The notes: generated by a model from the letters alone, not told the origin. Positions 35,730 through 47,239 are shown, counted from the first letter of the stretch. The stretch is DNA of 64,000 bases from Linyphia triangularis (GCA_963978545.1 OZ021730.1:5372201-5436200), one strand, 5' to 3'. Made by a program: numbers and translations.

Positions 35730-36330
35730 TTTACTTTTAAAATTTTTATTAAAATGCAGGGACAATATAATTAAAGTTCAAATTAACAAAGAAATGTAAA
35801 AAAATAAAATAACCAATGGTCAGAATACTATGATATTCGAACACAATATATATATACATATATTCGAAATCAGCATATATTTGAACAGCATTTCTTTTGT
35901 GATATCACTTACGAAAAGGGTATGTGGTTTCAGAAAAGAAAAAGAAAAAAAGTTTTCAAACTTTTTTTTCTTATGCCGTACAATGTTCCCGTTTTTCGCT
36001 TATTTTTACATCATTAAAACGAGTGGTACTTTGAAACTAATTATTTTGGGTTAAAAACATTTAATTTGGTAACACAAAATAGCTAATGTAAATTTTATTA
36101 ATTTAAAGTCTTTATGAAGTGAGCTGGACATAAAATACGATCGCATATTTCCAATTAGTTATATTTTTACAAAGTTACTGAACTCAAGCAAATATTTTTA
36201 AGAATCGTCTTTACGTGGTAGATATTTAACAGTTTAAGTATTATTGTACGGATAACCGTCTTAAAGCAAGTGGCTAAAACTATAGCAAAAGTGATGGTGG
36301 GGTTGGGGGAAGATTTGTGAAAGAAACCAA
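35730..36330. other. AT-rich stretch, nothing recognised
   Basis: No supported features. Confidence 0.4.
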
Positions 36331-36332
36331 AA

Positions 36333-36511
36333 CCCACCTGATGGCTGTGTGGTTAGGGCTCTGGCTTCGCATGCCAAAGGTGCTGGGCTCGAATCCTTGG
36401 TTAGTCATGGATGTTCGTTGTGGTTTTGAATCTATATTATGCTGTGGGTCCCGGCCTGATTAACCTTTATTGTGCACAAGTATAGGTCGTTTAGCGCACA
36501 AACCAACCAAT
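36333..36511 (+). mobile_element. SINE-2, complete
   Basis: tRNA-like head (CCACCTGATGGCTGTGTGG, B-box GGCTCGAATCC) and body (GGATGTTCGTTGTGGTTTTG, GTCCCGGCCTGATTAACC), ending ACAAACCAACCAATC. Confidence 0.9.
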
Positions 36512-36638
36512 CAAAATGCACTGCAAGACTAGATACAAACAATTTGTTCCAAAATGTTATCTTAAGGGTTGTAGTGCTTAAACAATTATTACCTTTACGT
36601 AAGCTTTCCGATCGTAGCTGCAACTTCGAATGTAATTG

Positions 36639-36820
36639 TCCCATCTGATGGCAGTATGGTTAGAGCTGTCGTCAAGCATGCCATAGGTGAGGGGTTCGAA
36701 TCCCGGATTAGGCATGGATGTTCGTTGTGGTTCGGAATCCCCGTTAAACTGTAGGTCCCGGCCTGATTAGCTGTTATTGTGCACAAAAATAGATCGTTTA
36801 GCGTATCAACCAACCAACCT
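36639..36820 (+). mobile_element. SINE-2, complete
   Basis: Same family, with a better B-box (GGGTTCGAATCCC). Flanked by AATGTAATTG and AATGAAATTG, a 10-bp target duplication with one mismatch. The tail ends CAACCAACCAACC. Confidence 0.92.
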
Positions 36821-37125
36821 AATGAAATTGGGATTTTTTAATTATAAAATGCAAATTTACAATATTTTACATAATTTACCCTAAAAAAGAAACTAAATAC
36901 TCTTAATTTATTTTTGTATTATTTTCTCACTAACTTATATCACAATATATGCTTATAAAGATTTATGAGTTATCTTTAATACTAAAATATATAGTAAAAA
37001 AAGTGGCGGTAAGCCTTACCGGCTCTCAAAAAAAGTACCGGTACCTCAAAAAAGTACCATCCCCCCTACACCCTTGTTATGGTACTTTGGTTGTGTTACT
37101 GTTGTAGTTCTGTACAATGACGTTA
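36821..37125. other. AT-rich stretch with a degenerate GTACC-rich patch
   Basis: 36999-37085 holds GTACCGGTACC-type motifs that resemble, in reverse complement, about 45.49-45.53 kb (AGCCGGTACTCTTTTGAGGG). Possibly a decayed transposon end; not classified. Confidence 0.4.
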
Positions 37126-37178
37126 GGTTGGTTGGTTTGTATGCTCAACGACCTATTTTTATGCACAATGACGCTTAT
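37126..37178 (-). mobile_element. SINE-2 tail fragment
   Basis: Reverse orientation: AACCAACC end, GTTGAGCATAC and CATTGTGCATAAAAATAGG. The hAT element at 37187 inserted next to it. Confidence 0.65.
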
Positions 37179-37186
37179 CAGGTAGG

Positions 37187-37809
37187 CAGGCCCTGATCAT
37201 CGCCTAGGCCCACAAGGCCCGGGCCTTGGGCCCAAAATTTTAGGGGGCCCCGAAATTGGTTGTAAACCTATAACTTTTCTTTCTTTTTGTGAATATCTCT
37301 TACAATCTGTATAAAAGAATTTTTACTTAAAAATAATTTTGTATTGATCTTTAACCTTTTTATAGTATCCCAGAGTGTATTTATTCAAATGCATCAAACC
37401 ATCATTTAAAAGCGTAAACAAAAAACAATATTTCTCGAAGAAATATTGAAAGTCTTGACAAATTAATTGCGAGCTCAGCAAATGTCGGCTTTGATGTTGT
37501 GAATAATGATGCAGATATTGTTGTCACGGATATTACTACACATTGTGATCGTGAAATGCAATGCTACATCACAAAGTTTTACCTGTTTTGATTTATAAAT
37601 TTGGTTATTTGAAATTTGTTTCTTTATTTATGATAAAAAAAAAACTTTAAGAAGACAGTATATTGACATTAATTTATCAACTTTTTCTATATTTAATGCT
37701 AATTCATTTAATAACGAGCCAAGCTCATTTCCAATAAATCTCGCATTTGATGAAGGGGCCCCTAAAAGTGTCCGGGCCTTGGGCCCCAACTTGTCATGAT
37801 CAGGCCTTG
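37187..37809. mobile_element. hAT-type element, exact 8-bp target duplication
   Basis: Ends CAGGCCCTGATCATC and, reverse complement of the right, CAAGGCCTGATCATGAC, followed by subterminal GGGCCTTGGGCCC palindromes on both sides. Flanked by CAGGTAGG at 37179-37186 and 37810-37817. 623 bp. A short open stretch in the middle (about 50 codons around 37430-37590, FDVVNNDADIVVTDITTHCD) may be a shred of transposase, but is too small to assign. Confidence 0.9.
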
Positions 37810-37817
37810 CAGGTAGG

Positions 37818-38261
37818 CTTAAATTACTAATAAACTCCTTAAAAATTGTACTTTCAAAATCAATTATTTATTAAAATTAGATGTTTAAGAGACTTAAAAA
37901 AGGTGTTAACATTAAATTTAAAAGCGAGTTCATTGAGAAGAGCAAAGTACAAAAGGTCACAAGACTGACTAAGAACTCCCCATCTACAATGAAGGAATCA
38001 CTAATATATCCACAAAGAGGGTTCGAGAAACTAAATAACTAAACAGGAAATGACGTAAACTGAATATACTAGAAACTTCTGGAAGTTAAAACGGAAATAA
38101 TTATATAAACTCCAATCTTCACGGTAAGGATCGAACCCTCGGATTCTGTTTCGTAACTCCCTTTTTCTAACACTTGAGTCCACAGAGCCTTGGACTACTT
38201 TAGCTTCGCAGCAATATAATAAATCTCATAATTAATAATTCGCCTGAAAATGTACGTTATT
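37818..38261. other. AT-rich stretch, nothing certain
   Basis: A B-box-like GGGTTCGATCC in reverse orientation near 38130 hints at a decayed tRNA-type SINE, without other support. Confidence 0.35.
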
Positions 38262-38269
38262 CTATAAAT

Positions 38270-38881
<612 letters not shown>

Positions 38882-38989
38882 CTATAAATGCCTAGTTTTT
38901 CTAAAGAATGCCGGCGTTTCATACATCGAAATAACATTTATAATTGTAGCCATAGATCACAATTACTTTCTTTTATTGAAAGACTTTCA

Positions 38990-39310
38990 TTCAAGCGTTT
39001 GCTTTTCTAAATACCTTTTTTCCTAACTCGCAAAACGACACGCCAACCACGCCACGCATTGTTCCCCAGAGGTCACGATCACTACCGTGCGAGGGCGCTG
39101 CGACGGGTCAGACCGGTCAAGCGTGACCAGCGCCCCCCTACGCTGTAAAGTCAAACGATCATTTCCGGCGTCCGAGTTGACCTTGTGGACAATGTTTATC
39201 TATGCAACAAATACAAGAAGCTAATCGTTGATTCATCTGTCCTGTGTTGTTGCTTTGTATCTTTGGTGGTATTAGATGCATAGATTATGTGGGAGGTTTG
39301 GGGTATAGGT
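38990..39310. other. GC-richer unique patch, possible regulatory region
   Basis: Contains GCGAGGGCGCTGCGACGGGT and CCAGCGCCCCCCTACG in otherwise AT-rich DNA, with several CpGs. No coding frame recognised. May be a promoter of a gene not visible here; this is inference from composition only. Confidence 0.3.
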
Positions 39311-39455
39311 TATTTTGACAAGAATTTTTCTAAACTTGTATTTATCTCAGATGCACGATGCGATTAGTGAACATAAGATAAATTTCTTCTCGACAAAACT
39401 TAGTAATACGCAAAAAAGTTTGAACTTGAATCGTATCCTAAATTTTGCTCCTTTG

Positions 39456-39805
39456 TTCATTTATTTATTATTATTTATTATATATTATTATTTATTATAT
39501 ATTATTATTTATTATATATTATTATTTATTATATATTATTATTTATTATATATTATTATTTATTATATATTATTATTTATGATATATTATTGTTTATTAT
39601 TATTTATTATATATTATTATTTATGATATATTATTGTTTATTATTATTTATTAAATATTATTATTTATTATAAATTATTATTTATTATATATTATTATTT
39701 ATTATATATTATTGTATATTATTATTTATTATATATTATTATTTATTATTATTTATTATTATTTATTATATATTATTATTTATTATATATTATTATTTAT
39801 TATTA
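39456..39805. repeat. TTATTATTTATTATATA-type minisatellite
   Basis: About 20 units of a 17-18-bp TTA/TAT motif, with variants (GATATATTATTG). The translated frame through it is low-complexity Tyr/Ile/Leu and not a gene. Confidence 0.95.
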
Positions 39806-39971
39806 CTATTATCCATAGGGTTGAAAGTGTCACCATTCACCCCATATGTATGTCAGAGAATCATCAGAAAAGCTAATCCTTGTTATATTGTTTTTCCTCT
39901 TTATAAAATAATAGTTAAACCAAATCTCGAGTATGTAGTGCAATTCTGGTAATCTCGTCTTAGAAAGAATA

Positions 39972-40085
39972 TTGGTTGGTTTATACTCTCAACGTCTTAA
40001 TTTTTATTTTTTTAATTTTTTTATTTTTTATTATTATTATAATGGCTAAGCAGACAGAGACCTACAGCCACACTTTGATTCCAAA
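39972..40085 (-). mobile_element. SINE-2 fragment, degraded
   Basis: Reverse orientation: AACCAACCAATATTC end, GTTGAGAGTATA, and after a T-rich expansion AGACCTACAGCCACACTTTG. Head missing. Confidence 0.5.
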
Positions 40086-40665
40086 ATAAAAAAAAACTAT
40101 TTATATGTTTTGGAGATAACTTTTTTTCAAATATTGTGATTATCTATCTTTAAAAAAATTAAAAATCAAGAAAATAGATAATAATTGATGTTCGCGTATT
40201 TTGATGTATGTCAACATAATTTTTTCTTTTTCTTTTTTTTTAAACTGATACCATAATGATTCATTTAATGATACATTTTTCTTCACAGAATTTTGACTTG
40301 TGAATTATAAATATTTCTTAAATTCAAAATATGGAAATTTTCGATTTTTTTTTCTTATCTTTTATGCTAAATTTTATATTTTAAAACAAAATTGAAAAAA
40401 AATAAAATTCTGTGCAGACACAATGTTTAAAACTATATAAATTCAATGCTGTAAAAATTGAATAGCCAATTTTCAATGGTTCAAGAGATATATCGATTTG
40501 AATTTGCAACATCATGTGAAAAACACTAGTGCTCGAAAAGCGCACTTTAAGCAGACGCTTCAAGGAGTTACGCCCATTAGTAATGCTTAATTAACAGGTA
40601 ATTTTGCAGCGTTCTAATCACCGGATGAATAGGATAAAAACATCATTCTCTTCAATAGTGTATGA

Positions 40666-40667
<2 letters not shown>
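40086..40667. other. AT-rich stretch, nothing recognised
   Basis: Short frames only. Confidence 0.4.

Positions 40668-40721
<54 letters not shown>
40668..40721. repeat. (AT)n microsatellite
   Basis: About 53 bp uninterrupted, next to a SINE-2 copy. Confidence 0.97.
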
Positions 40722-40726
<5 letters not shown>

Positions 40727-40754
40727 TATTGACGAGATTTCGATATTGGACCCC

Positions 40755-40912
40755 CTTAATCCAAAATTCGAACCTGGTAACACGCGACGACTGAGAGAGG
40801 CATGGAGGTTCGTTGTGGTTCGGAATCCACATTAAGCGGTAAGTCCCTGTCATTTTAGCCGTTATTGTGCACAAAAATAGGTCTTTGAGCGTACAAGCAA
40901 ACCAAACACAAT
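40755..40912 (+). mobile_element. SINE-2, head degraded
   Basis: A degenerate B-box region (AATTCGAACCTGG), then AGGTTCGTTGTGGTTCGGAA, CCGTTATTGTGCACAAAAAT and the AAACCAAACA end. The A-box part is not recognisable. Confidence 0.8.
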
Positions 40913-40967
40913 TTACAATTATTGTCCTTTTTGTTATTATTTTTTTTTCTTATGTGTTAGTCTTCCT

Positions 40968-41140
40968 GGGGTGGCTTTGTATCTAGCGATCTGGCCTCGC
41001 ATGCCGAAAGTCCCGAGTTCGAGTCCCGGGTTTGGCATGGAGGTTCGTAGTGGTTCGGAATCCACGTTAAGTTGTAGGTCTCGGCCTGATTAGCCGTCAT
41101 TGTGCAAAAATATAGGTCGTTGAACGTTGGAACCAACCAA
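40968..41140 (+). mobile_element. SINE-2, complete
   Basis: GGGTGGCTTTGTATCTAGCG head, perfect B-box GAGTTCGAGTCCCG, AGGTTCGTAGTGGTTCGGAA body, tail GGAACCAACCAACG. No clear target duplication. Confidence 0.9.
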
Positions 41141-41579
41141 CGCATTTTAAATTAGATAGTACGAATGAAATAGATTGACACGGTCCAGAATCAAAATATT
41201 GTGAAAATGGAGAAAGATAAACTCGAAAAGTTTCTGAGGCACTCTGGAATTTATTCGAAATAAAATAGTTTTCTAATTAATGAGAGTTTTTTTGTTTTTA
41301 TTTATTTATCCCGCTGTCTTTGGCATTCGTCTAGCATTTGCCCTTTTCCCAATTGGTTAGCAGCAAAAAGAGTCTACTGTTTATAGTGAGCTATAATTAC
41401 CATTTTGTTTAATATGCATGTTCACTAATTAGTAAAAGTTGTTTGATTCCCTCGCACTGGAGCATATGATGCTCAATTTTTTTAATAAAAATAAAATTCT
41501 TCAATTAACATGCCAGTATACAATGGAAGTAGACATCTTAAATTTTGAACTAAATTCATATTTTTTCACACTTAACAAG
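41141..41579. other. AT-rich stretch, nothing recognised
   Basis: No supported features. Confidence 0.4.
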
Positions 41580-42114
41580 TGTTAGAAAACTTACATATAT
41601 GCATTGCCAATTTTTATATTCATTTACAAAGCGCTATTTCTGTTGCCAGTGTGTGCTAGGTGTTGGCATCTAATTTTAAATATTAAAAATTTATCACCAA
41701 AATATGCGATAAACTATTTTTCAAAATTTATTCATTTAAAATGAATGTGAAGCTATGCACTCATATCCAAATATCTTTTATTTATTCTGATTTGAACAAT
41801 TTTATTATTTATTTAGTAAAATAATTTTGTCAACAAGAAAGAGTTTCTTCAATGATCGGTTACATGCTATTTCGGAGAGGATTTGATGACGACAAGTTGG
41901 TTTATTAGTATTCCTTAAAAGTGACATTTTTAGTGACACTGGCAGGCGCCAAAATTTGATTGAATGCATTGTCATCGATATCGAATCTATCTACCAAGTT
42001 TCAGCCCGATTGGATGACGGCAAGAGGGTTAATTAAGTTTCGCAGATTTGCCTGCCAACGACATACACAGTCAGCCAACCAACCACCCACATAGAAACAA
42101 AATCGAAGTTAATA
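41580..42114 (+). repeat. Arm repeat, + orientation, interrupted at its end by Tc1
   Basis: Matches 580-1215: AATATGCGATAAACTATTTT, GTTGGTTTATTAGTATTCC, CCGATTGGATGACGGCAAG, TTCGCAGATTTGCCTGCC. The sequence GAAGTTAATA is cut by the Tc1 element and resumes as TAAAGGATTT after it. Confidence 0.8.
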
Positions 42115-42663
42115 CACTATCTACCAATAAGGTAATTGGACACCTGTGATAAAAGAGATAAACACAGTTTATTCATATTCAATAGGTGGTTGAGCCTCCA
42201 CCTACGGCAATTACAGTACTTACACTCCGGGGCATGCTAACCTTCAAGTGTTTGGATGATGGACAGTTGTATTTTCTTCCACTCGTCTTGGAGTGGACAT
42301 GTGCGTTCTTTCACCAATTTCGGACGGTTGCTGCTCTCCTTAATTCGGCGATCCTACTCGTCCCAGAGGTGTTCCATAAGATTCACGTCTGGACTCTGAG
42401 CAGGCCAGTCCAGTCGGTTCAGCCTGCGGTCATTATATCAGTCCATGGTGGACTTCGCAACATGACAAGTGGCGTTTTCATCTTGGAAGTAACAATGATC
42501 CAACCCGTAAAATTGCCACAGCGTAGGAAGTACCTAGTTATCTAGATTACTGGAGTAGTAGTCAACGTTGAGCCTACCATGAATTGGGATCAAGGGTGAC
42601 GTAGATCAGGACTGCAGACATTCTCAATTGCATGAGTGTCCAAATACTTATTGGTAGATAGTG
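42115..42663 (-). mobile_element. Tc1-type transposon, internally deleted
   Basis: Both terminal inverted repeats are present (CACTATCTACCAATAAGGTA and, reverse complement of right, CACTATCTACCAATAAGTAT), each bordered by TA. Only about 549 bp remain of an element normally 1.3-1.7 kb, and they encode the C-terminal third of a transposase on the - strand. The paralogue at about 1198-1215 has the undisturbed target, GTTAATATAAAGGATTT. Non-autonomous, but termini suitable for mobilisation in trans. Confidence 0.93.
42210..42525 (-). pseudogene. Tc1 transposase C-terminal fragment
   Basis: Reading the - strand gives GLDHCYFQDENATCHVAK, then DRRLNRLDWPAQSPDVNLME and HLWDE, then QDEWKKIQLSI. These are the second D (QDEN-type) and the DxxxE-type C-terminal block of DD34E Tc1 transposases (SPD-NLMEHLWDE). 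In-frame stops after the MD and WDE positions show it is inactive. The N-terminal DNA-binding HTH part is deleted. Confidence 0.9.
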
Positions 42664-42665
42664 TA

Positions 42666-43609
42666 TAAAGGATTTTAAAAAAGATGAAAATTATCATCTT
42701 GGTTACAAGTAGAGACAACAGTAGAACTTAAATATTCAGTGAAATGTTATCTTACCAAGTTTTACGCTTAACACACCAACTTAGTGACATATTTGTGTAG
42801 AAAAAAATCATAATTCTACACAGTCGTATCCCCAAATTTGTATATGAAATTTTTATATTCAATAATTAAACGTTTTAAGGGCATCTGGGACTCGGTATTT
42901 TTTAAATTCTCAAACAAATTTTTATTGTTTTAAAAAATAATACAAATATTTTTGAATAAAATGGCACAAAAAATTTGTTTCTATCATTAGTAGAACTCGC
43001 AATATTTAAGTTTTTGTTACATGACAACTGTATCTCAAACATGCTATCTCGAAACTTAGAAACTGTTTTTCTCAGTGAGGGATTTTTATTCCTTTTTTTT
43101 AGTTTAAATTGATATAACTTTAAAACAATTTGCTATAAATCTATGAAACTTACCACAGTTATTTTTCATATATATTTCTTTAGTTTCTTTTCAGGAATTA
43201 TGTTTTTTTTTTGTTTTTTTTATTTTACTTTTTTTTTTATTTAACACTTTTTTTTTTTTTTTTTTTTAAAGTTTTTGGAGCTTTGCATGCTATGGGTTTT
43301 ATACAGTTTTCGCACAAAATATTTTTTTGATTTTTTTTTTTTTAATTACATAATTGAAAAATCATGAAGACAATTTTTGATATAAATCATAAGAAGTAAT
43401 TTTATGTCAAAATGAAGTGATTTTTTTTTAAAAATAGTTTTTTAGATAAATCAAATTTAGAAGATATCAAAATTTTGAAGGATTTTTTTTTTTTTTTTTT
43501 TTTTTTTTTGTTAAGAAAAATGTTATACATTTTTGCATAAAACTTTTCTGAAAAGTAATTCTAAAAATAAAGATTTTAGAATTTTGATGCCTAGACCCCC
43601 TTAAAATTG
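42666..43609. other. AT-rich stretch with long poly-T runs
   Basis: After the arm repeat resumes for a few tens of bases, only T-rich low-complexity sequence is visible. No gene seen. Confidence 0.45.
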
Positions 43610-44130
43610 TACTTCATATTCCATTAAATGTTTCGGAAAGGCCATAAACATACAAATTTCTGCACAATGAGCTTTTTCATTTTTTTTTAAATTTGCGATC
43701 AAAATTACCTTGTTTGAGTTTGATGAGAAAACCGCTCATTCCGTTGACATTGAATGTGACGTCACGGCTTCGCAAACATCTTGGCTTGAAATGCAGCAGC
43801 GGAAACCAGATTTTCAAGTTTATCGCATATGTACAGAATGTGGCAATGTTCTACCAAAGAAAACTTTTTTAATGCCAACTATTTGGCAGAAACATCACGA
43901 GATAACCATAGAAACGACAGGTCTCTTTACGTCACGAATTAATTTTGTTGACTGTTTTGATCGGACTGGTTTTGACTCGGTTTTAGGGCATTTTCTTTTC
44001 TTAATATTTAAATAACTAATTTTTTTAAAGAACTTTTGATTAAATATTTGGAATCAGAAAGAAATTCTTCATAAATATGTACTAATTTCACTCGTTTTTA
44101 AAAAATACGGGGATTGTCCATTGATGAGAG
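43610..44130 (+). repeat. Dispersed repeat W, copy 2
   Basis: Aligns with 50470-51005 and, for its later part, 21525-21790. It starts with AAATGTTTCGGAAAGGCCAT, which also resembles 3550-3590, and contains AATGTGACGTCACGGCTTCG. A 101-codon open frame lies here but is broken in the other copies, so it is not taken as a gene. Confidence 0.75.
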
Positions 44131-44283
44131 AGATAATACTCCTTCTAATCAACTCAAACTAGCTATCTTCTACCGAACTACAGCCAGTTCGAGAAATCCC
44201 GTTTCGGCTGCAACGATGCCATAAGATAACTGATGGAACCCAATGAAATCATTCCCTCCGCGCAATGTATACGATTCGTGGTA

Positions 44284-44946
44284 GACTGAGAGGCGACTGC
44301 AATTTTTGTAACCCGTCGAACATCATTCTGAATTTTTTATAGAAATTGGAGAAAAATGAGTAGATTACGAATCCATTGGTCTGCCGTGGCAAAAATGGCC
44401 GAAACTGGTCAAAAATAGACTTTTAATAAGTTGAACTAAATCCAATTGCCAAATGCGCCATTATTTGCCAAATAATGAGCATTTTTCTTTTTATTTGGTA
44501 ACCCTCACTCTTTAATTTTCAATTAAGAAAGTTGCAGACGATTCGGATGTGTGGCTATGGCTTACTAGCATCTTTTACAAATGTGCCAAATTGGCGATAA
44601 ACATTAAGTCACTGATGACGTAACTGATGTCGTCAATTTGGCTTACTTTTAAAAGATAACAAGTTTTCCGAGCCTGAGATCAGAAATCGTTTGCGCTTTT
44701 TTCTTATTGAAAATCAAAATGCAGAGGGTTGCCAGACGAAAAAGTTTGTTATCTTTTTGGCAAGTTGTGACATATTTGGCAATCGGAGTTTAGTTCAACT
44801 CATTCCAAGTCGATTTTTGATCAGTTTCGACCATTTTTGTCACGGTATACCATTGGATTCGTAATGTACTCACTTTTCTCCAATTTCTATAAAAAAATTC
44901 AGAATGATGTTCGATGGGGTTCAAAAATTGCAGTCGCCTCTCGGAC
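44284..44946. mobile_element. Long-inverted-repeat element (foldback MITE)
   Basis: Arms of about 180 bp, 44284-44467 and 44764-44946, are reverse complements with scattered differences. They begin GACTGAGAGGCGACTGCAAT and GTCCGAGAGGCGACTGCAAT and share AACATCATTCTGAATTTTTT. A ~300-bp centre separates them. Flanks are TA on both sides, but TGG also repeats, so TA or a 3-bp duplication cannot be decided. No transposase. Confidence 0.85.
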
Positions 44947-44949
44947 TAT

Positions 44950-45659
44950 GGGGAAATATAGCCCGTTCAGACTTTTTCAACATCAGCTGCACTTGCGAAT
45001 TCGATAAACTGATTGGTTCTTTTGTATCAGCATGGGTGAGTGTGAGTGGTAGGTGAAAAGGAGCTACACCTCAGCATAAATGTAAGCTTCCGTCATCTTG
45101 GTATGAGCTTTTCTTGTGGTTATGTGGTAGTTTTTCCTAAAATTTTTTTTTTTTTCGTTGGCCATGTTTGATTGTTGGAATTAAAAAGAGAGTTTGGAAT
45201 AGGTCCTGGATATGATGGATTGTCCCAAATCCCACGTTATTATGCATTTAAAAGATATATATCGAGAGATTGGTTTTGTTTTCAAAAAATTTCTTTCTCA
45301 TCCTATTCATTTTAAGAACATTGAAAGAAAACTTTGGTTTCAATTTGAGTATTAAAGATTGAAGATTTCACATTCCATTAATGATTGTGAAAAGTGCTTG
45401 TGCTTATGGAAGGGTAAGGGGGGGGGGGGGGTTAGAATTCGCATGTTTCCGGTTGCACTAGAAATTTCTATTATTGACCGTCACTGATGAGCCGGTACTC
45501 TTTTGAGGGACAGTACGGCGTAATGTCACTTTTTTAAACTTATTAATAATAACAACGCGAAAATCTGTATGCTTGTATTGAGATATGAGAAAATAAATAC
45601 GTAAATTAAGAGTATTGACCTTTTTTTTATTATTTCATCGTAAATTATGTAAAATACTG
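44950..45659. other. AT-rich stretch with a G13 run
   Basis: No gene recognised. About 45.49-45.53 kb weakly resembles 37.0 kb (GGTACTCTTTTGAGGG). Confidence 0.4.
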
Positions 45660-45945
45660 TGGATTTGTTTGTTTGGAACTTCCGACTGCCTATATCTGCC
45701 ACTTACAAAGTGCTCAACACAGCCAAATACGTCTTGTAATTTTGAGCATCAAGAAGAATGCGAGATCAAAATCTTCTGGAGTAATCCCCTCTCTCCAACC
45801 CCACCAAACCAAATTAGAGGACATTGAGGCCATGACAGATTTAAGGTGCACCAGCCCCCTTTGGGTACACACCGTTCATCGGAAGTCATCAAGGATCGAA
45901 CCCGATACTCTGACATTTATCAAATTTAAAAATAAAAAATGTAAA
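45660..45945 (-). mobile_element. Possible SINE-3 (B-box, CAAACAAACAAAT tail)
   Basis: In reverse complement a B-box-like GGGTTCGATCC is followed by about 230 bp of non-AT-rich body and a tail AGTTCCAAACAAACAAAT. The A-box is not seen. The tail style fits the LINE-tail SINEs here, but there is no second copy in the window to confirm a family. Confidence 0.5.
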
Positions 45946-46029
45946 AGTTACGTTACGTAAAAGATTGAAAAGTTAAGAAATCCCTACTGGATCTTGTTAT
46001 TAAGGGGTTGTTAGAATCCATCCAGGAAT

Positions 46030-46110
46030 CCATTTCGGGGATGCGTTTCTGAAGGATTGATCAGTAATAAATTACCAATCCTTCATTGAACCCCGACGCA
46101 TCCCACTGTA
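46030..46110. repeat. Imperfect palindrome
   Basis: GGGATGCGT and GAAGGATTG on the left pair with CAATCCTTC and ACGCATCCC on the right, around ATCAGTAATAAATTAC. Could form an interrupted stem of about 18 pairs. Function unknown. Confidence 0.7.
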
Positions 46111-46985
46111 AGACAGAAAGTCAAATAAATTTATAAATATTAACATGCATTTATAAAACCAACCAACAAACTTCTACATGATTTTCGTTAAACCGCACTA
46201 ATATCCCAAAAAGAAAACAATCCCGCACTTTCGAAAAACAAAATAGCTTCGCACTTAAAGAAAAACAGTTTCGCCATCTATAATCAAGACCAGGTACCAG
46301 TTAGGGCTATTTAACTGGGAATTTCAATATCACCCGAAATATAGACATAAAGACCTAAAAAATATTAAAATTATAAACACGTCTTGGAAATCCATTTAGT
46401 CTTAAATTGTTTCTAAATATTTTCAATGCACTATCCAAATCATTCTTATTATTGCAAATCGCTGACTACCAGTATAGCTGGGCCCTATTGTGGATTTGCA
46501 TTTGATAATTAAAATGTCCGTGCAACAGTTGGGGTTACCGCCGCGATCGTGAAGCTTGCATACCGATAAAACCTTTCTTTAGTACTACAACCCTGAGATA
46601 TGAGACTTAAAGGTTGATTATTATTTTAAAAACAACATTTCAAACTTCCTGATAGTGTCTATCTAAGTTTGCTCCTGCGGAAATCAGACTCGAAACTCAA
46701 ATTTAAAAATCACAAACGAAATCGAATAATTCAATGTTAAATTTATTTACTGACAGTTTTACACGACAGTTACGATTTCTCGGAAGCGAATAAATTTGCA
46801 CGCCCATTATTATCAAAACACTTTCACTTCCGTCACCCCCCCCCCCCCCAACGATTTCATGACCACCTAAATCTAAAAATGATTACCATTGTTGTTTTTT
46901 TTGTCATCGCAACTTCCACTTTCAACACCCGAACAACCTTCAAGTCGCCAAATGCGAGCGCCAAAACAACTTCTTCCGGTAACCC
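46111..46985. other. Stretch without recognised feature
   Basis: Unique-looking, moderately AT-rich. Ends with a C13 run near 46838. Open frames here resemble no protein. Confidence 0.4.
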
Positions 46986-47163
46986 TGTTTTTGGCGCGTG
47001 CTGCCCCAGAAGTGTTTCATTCATAATAATGGCCGGTGCGAAATTGTTTCAGTTTCTGTTTGTGTCGGAAACGCGCGCACGTGGTAGCTTTTTTTGTCCG
47101 TAAAGGTCCGTGCTCTTGGTGACAGGTCGCGAATTTAGCTTCAGTAGATCGCCTAGGTTCGAA
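46920..47163 (+). promoter_or_regulatory. CpG-bearing candidate promoter/5'UTR
   Basis: More GC-rich than its surroundings, with several CpG clusters (AATGCGAGCGCC, GGCGCGTGCTGCC, AACGCGCGCACG). It directly precedes the candidate first coding exon. No TATA box seen. The role is inferred from composition and position. Confidence 0.4.
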
Positions 47164-47233
47164 ATGTCACGTTCTCGCAAGTTTGAAACCTCCTTTCTGA
47201 TTATTAGCCTGGAAGTAGTGCTTTTAATGTTTG
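47164..47233 (+). CDS. Candidate first coding exon: signal peptide, phase-1 donor
   Basis: ATG opens 23 codons plus one base, ending at a strong 5' splice site TTTG|GTGAGT (GT at 47234). The peptide is basic at first (MSRSRKF, positives at residues 3, 5 and 6), then hydrophobic (FLIISLEVVLLMF, residues 11-23), the layout of a signal peptide or signal anchor. A phase-1 intron right after such a segment is common in genes for secreted and receptor proteins. Subsequent exons were not found in the remaining 16.7 kb, which is mostly repeats, so the intron would have to be long. No homology is recognised; the call rests on the combination of signals. Confidence 0.45.
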
Positions 47234-47239
47234 GTGAGT

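Noticed and set aside
39315..39626. 103-codon open frame
   Set aside because: Most of it is the TTATTATTTATTATATA minisatellite.
42186..42545. 119-codon open frame on the + strand
   Set aside because: Antisense shadow of the Tc1 transposase fragment, which gives clear transposase motifs on the - strand.
43710..44015. 101-codon open frame with two CXXC-like cysteines
   Set aside because: It lies in repeat W, and the other W copy at 50.5 kb carries frame-breaking differences; no domain recognised.
46879..47103. 74-codon frame with a hydrophobic start upstream of the candidate first exon
   Set aside because: No domain, ends without a splice donor in a sensible place, and overlaps the CpG-bearing block more likely to be promoter or 5'UTR.
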